Below are positions 62,979 to 64,000 of a stretch of DNA of 64,000 bases, piece by piece; the first letter of the stretch is position 1; each line of letters starts with the position of its first letter. This DNA comes from Gemmatimonadota bacterium (GTDB lineage: Bacteria; Gemmatimonadota; Gemmatimonadetes; Longimicrobiales; Gaopeijiaceae): contig DUBS01000035.1 of the NCBI GenBank assembly GCA_012960225.1, forward strand, positions 62,001 through 126,000, given 5' to 3'. A program made the translations under genes and the position numbers. The notes below the pieces were generated by a model that saw only the letters and a list, made by a program, of their open reading frames with translations, did no database searches and was not told the DNA's origin.

Positions 62979-64000
62979 CTATCTGACATACTTCGTTAAT
63001 CCGCCACCCGCTGTAGGACGAGAAATCGGACCTTCAGCTGCATAAACATTGCCATCGGCATCAACCGCAATGCCTTCACCAGCCACACCTGTATCCCGAG
63101 AGTCAATCTCATAAGGTGGGATAAAGGCCGTCACCCGATCTTCGGACGCATGACCGATGCGAATACCAGTACTCCAGCCAGGATGATTATTCGGGTTGGT
63201 TTCAGAATCGATCGCATACAGCATGTCGTCATCTGTGATAAAGAGTCCGCTGATACGGCTAAACTGCACATAGGAATCAAGGTAGTTTCCGTCCTGGTCG
63301 AAGATCTGTATGCGGTGATTTCCTCGATCAGCAACGAAAAGGCGACCCTCGGAATCCATTTCCAATGCATGAGGGGTACGGAAGTTACCAATCTCCGTGC
63401 CAATTTGCCCCCACTCTTTGATGAACGTTCCGTCAGCGGAAAACTTCATGATCCGACCAGTTGCACCTTCCGTGACTGTCGGATTGCCCGGGGTCAGCAT
63501 GGACTGGCCACCATGTCCATCTGCTACAAAGATGCTTCCATCGGGGGCGGTGATGACATCGTTAGGCTGATTGAAGTGCTCGGAGTCGTTCCCTGGCTCA
63601 CCGCGAGTGCCTAGCCTCAAGAGCACATCACCCGTCGCGCTAAACTTGATGAGATGGTGTCCGGTCATGTCTACAATCCAGACATTTCCGTCGGAATCGA
63701 GATGGATCCCGTGGGGGAGATCAAACTCCCCGGCACCAAAACTGGTGAGCACCTCGCCGGTATTACGATCAAACTTGAGAACCGGATCGACCAGGTTCTC
63801 AGCGCATCCGCCACCCAGAGCACTCGCACCACATCGATCATAGGCCCAGACGTTACCGTCATACGGATCGACATCAACACCGGCCGTAGAACCCCATGTC
63901 CTATTATCAGGAAGCGGACCCCATTCTGAGACAACCTCAGATATGGGGTTTGGAAGACCAGCAGCTGCCGGGTCGGTGACAGTTGATGGATCTGGAGCTT
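62979..64000 (-). CDS. NHL-repeat beta-propeller protein (5' truncated by window edge)
   Basis: The frame stays open to the right end of the window, giving at least 340 residues; the GTG at 63752 is internal, not the start. NHL repeats run through the visible part, each with a pattern like GIHLDSDGNVWIVDMTGHHLIKF, DVITAPDGSIFVADG, ALEMDSEGRLFVADRGNHRIQIF and IAVDADGNVYAAEG, five or six blades in all. The upstream part has a Cys pair around GGCAEN and DRCGAS. Many such proteins are secreted peptidyl-alpha-amidating-lyase-like or ligand-binding propellers. Its stop is followed by a strong terminator, so this is the 3' end of a unit that continues beyond the window. Confidence 0.9.
   Translation of the reverse strand, partial: APDPSTVTDPAAAGLPNPISEVVSEWGPLPDNRTWGSTAGVDVDPYDGNVWAYDRCGASALGGGCAENLVDPVLKFDRNTGEVLTSFGAGEFDLPHGIHLDSDGNVWIVDMTGHHLIKFSATGDVLLRLGTRGEPGNDSEHFNQPNDVITAPDGSIFVADGHGGQSMLTPGNPTVTEGATGRIMKFSADGTFIKEWGQIGTEIGNFRTPHALEMDSEGRLFVADRGNHRIQIFDQDGNYLDSYVQFSRISGLFITDDDMLYAIDSETNPNNHPGWSTGIRIGHASEDRVTAFIPPYEIDSRDTGVAGEGIAVDADGNVYAAEGPISRPTAGGGLTKYVR

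Noticed and set aside
1-64000. tRNA, rRNA, CRISPR arrays, insertion sequences or prophage genes
   Set aside because: No cloverleaf-like sequence with the conserved TTCGAATC loop, no regularly spaced repeats, and no transposase or integrase motif was found while reading both strands.

Overview
The window reads as one contig from a Gram-negative, LPS-making, probably free-living heterotrophic bacterium. A KDO transferase gene (waaA), many Sec, Tat and lipoprotein signals, DUF1592/DUF1552 proteins, DUF1080 and Gfo/Idh/MocA oxidoreductases and a RicT-type PSP1 protein next to metG fit Gemmatimonadota best. Acidobacteriota, Planctomycetota or Verrucomicrobiota-like lineages remain possible. This placement is inference from gene content; no rRNA or tRNA gene was seen.

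Layout. (1) 1-12045 is accessory carbon metabolism: the end of a multicopper oxidase, a small coiled-coil protein, then a long minus-strand run of sugar isomerase, Gfo/Idh dehydrogenase, MFS transporter, GMC dehydrogenase with its Tat-exported small subunit, M28 peptidase, a second sugar isomerase, DUF1080 and a second Gfo/Idh. One isomerase and one Gfo/Idh look cytoplasmic, while a second isomerase, a second Gfo/Idh and DUF1080 look exported. The set suggests breakdown of glycosides by 3-oxidation. (2) 12144-19147 holds an unusual lipoprotein RidA, a YtcJ-like amidohydrolase lipoprotein, a carbamoylase-type M20 hydrolase, two MFS transporters and an SDR dehydrogenase. (3) 19316-51292 is mostly housekeeping: accA-ricT-metG-M23 peptidase; a fadJ-like beta-oxidation enzyme followed by molybdenum-hydroxylase maturation genes and DUF402; a VKOR-DsbA disulfide pair; HAD phosphatase-threonine dehydratase-gyrA; a GT2 glycosyltransferase; uvrA; a DUF4015 lipoprotein, rhodanese and waaA; a metallopeptidase lipoprotein; an ABC exporter; leuS-tkt; and thrB. 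(4) 51276-64000 is accessory and all on the minus strand: a MATE/ANKH-like membrane protein, DUF3500, an SGNH hydrolase, an exported ankyrin-DUF1552-DUF1592 cluster, a small secreted protein, an NqrB/RnfD-like membrane protein with a disulfide-type Sel1 tail, and the end of an NHL beta-propeller protein.

Genes are tightly packed: at least twelve same-strand pairs overlap by exactly four bases (ATGA or GTGA), which implies translational coupling. Only one gap exceeds 300 bp (35011-35337). No CRISPR array, insertion sequence, prophage or integrase was found. The regulatory structures that stand out are a palindrome covering the uvrA ribosome-binding site, a fourfold GGCTCAT motif upstream of leuS, a hairpin in the accA leader, and two good hairpin terminators.
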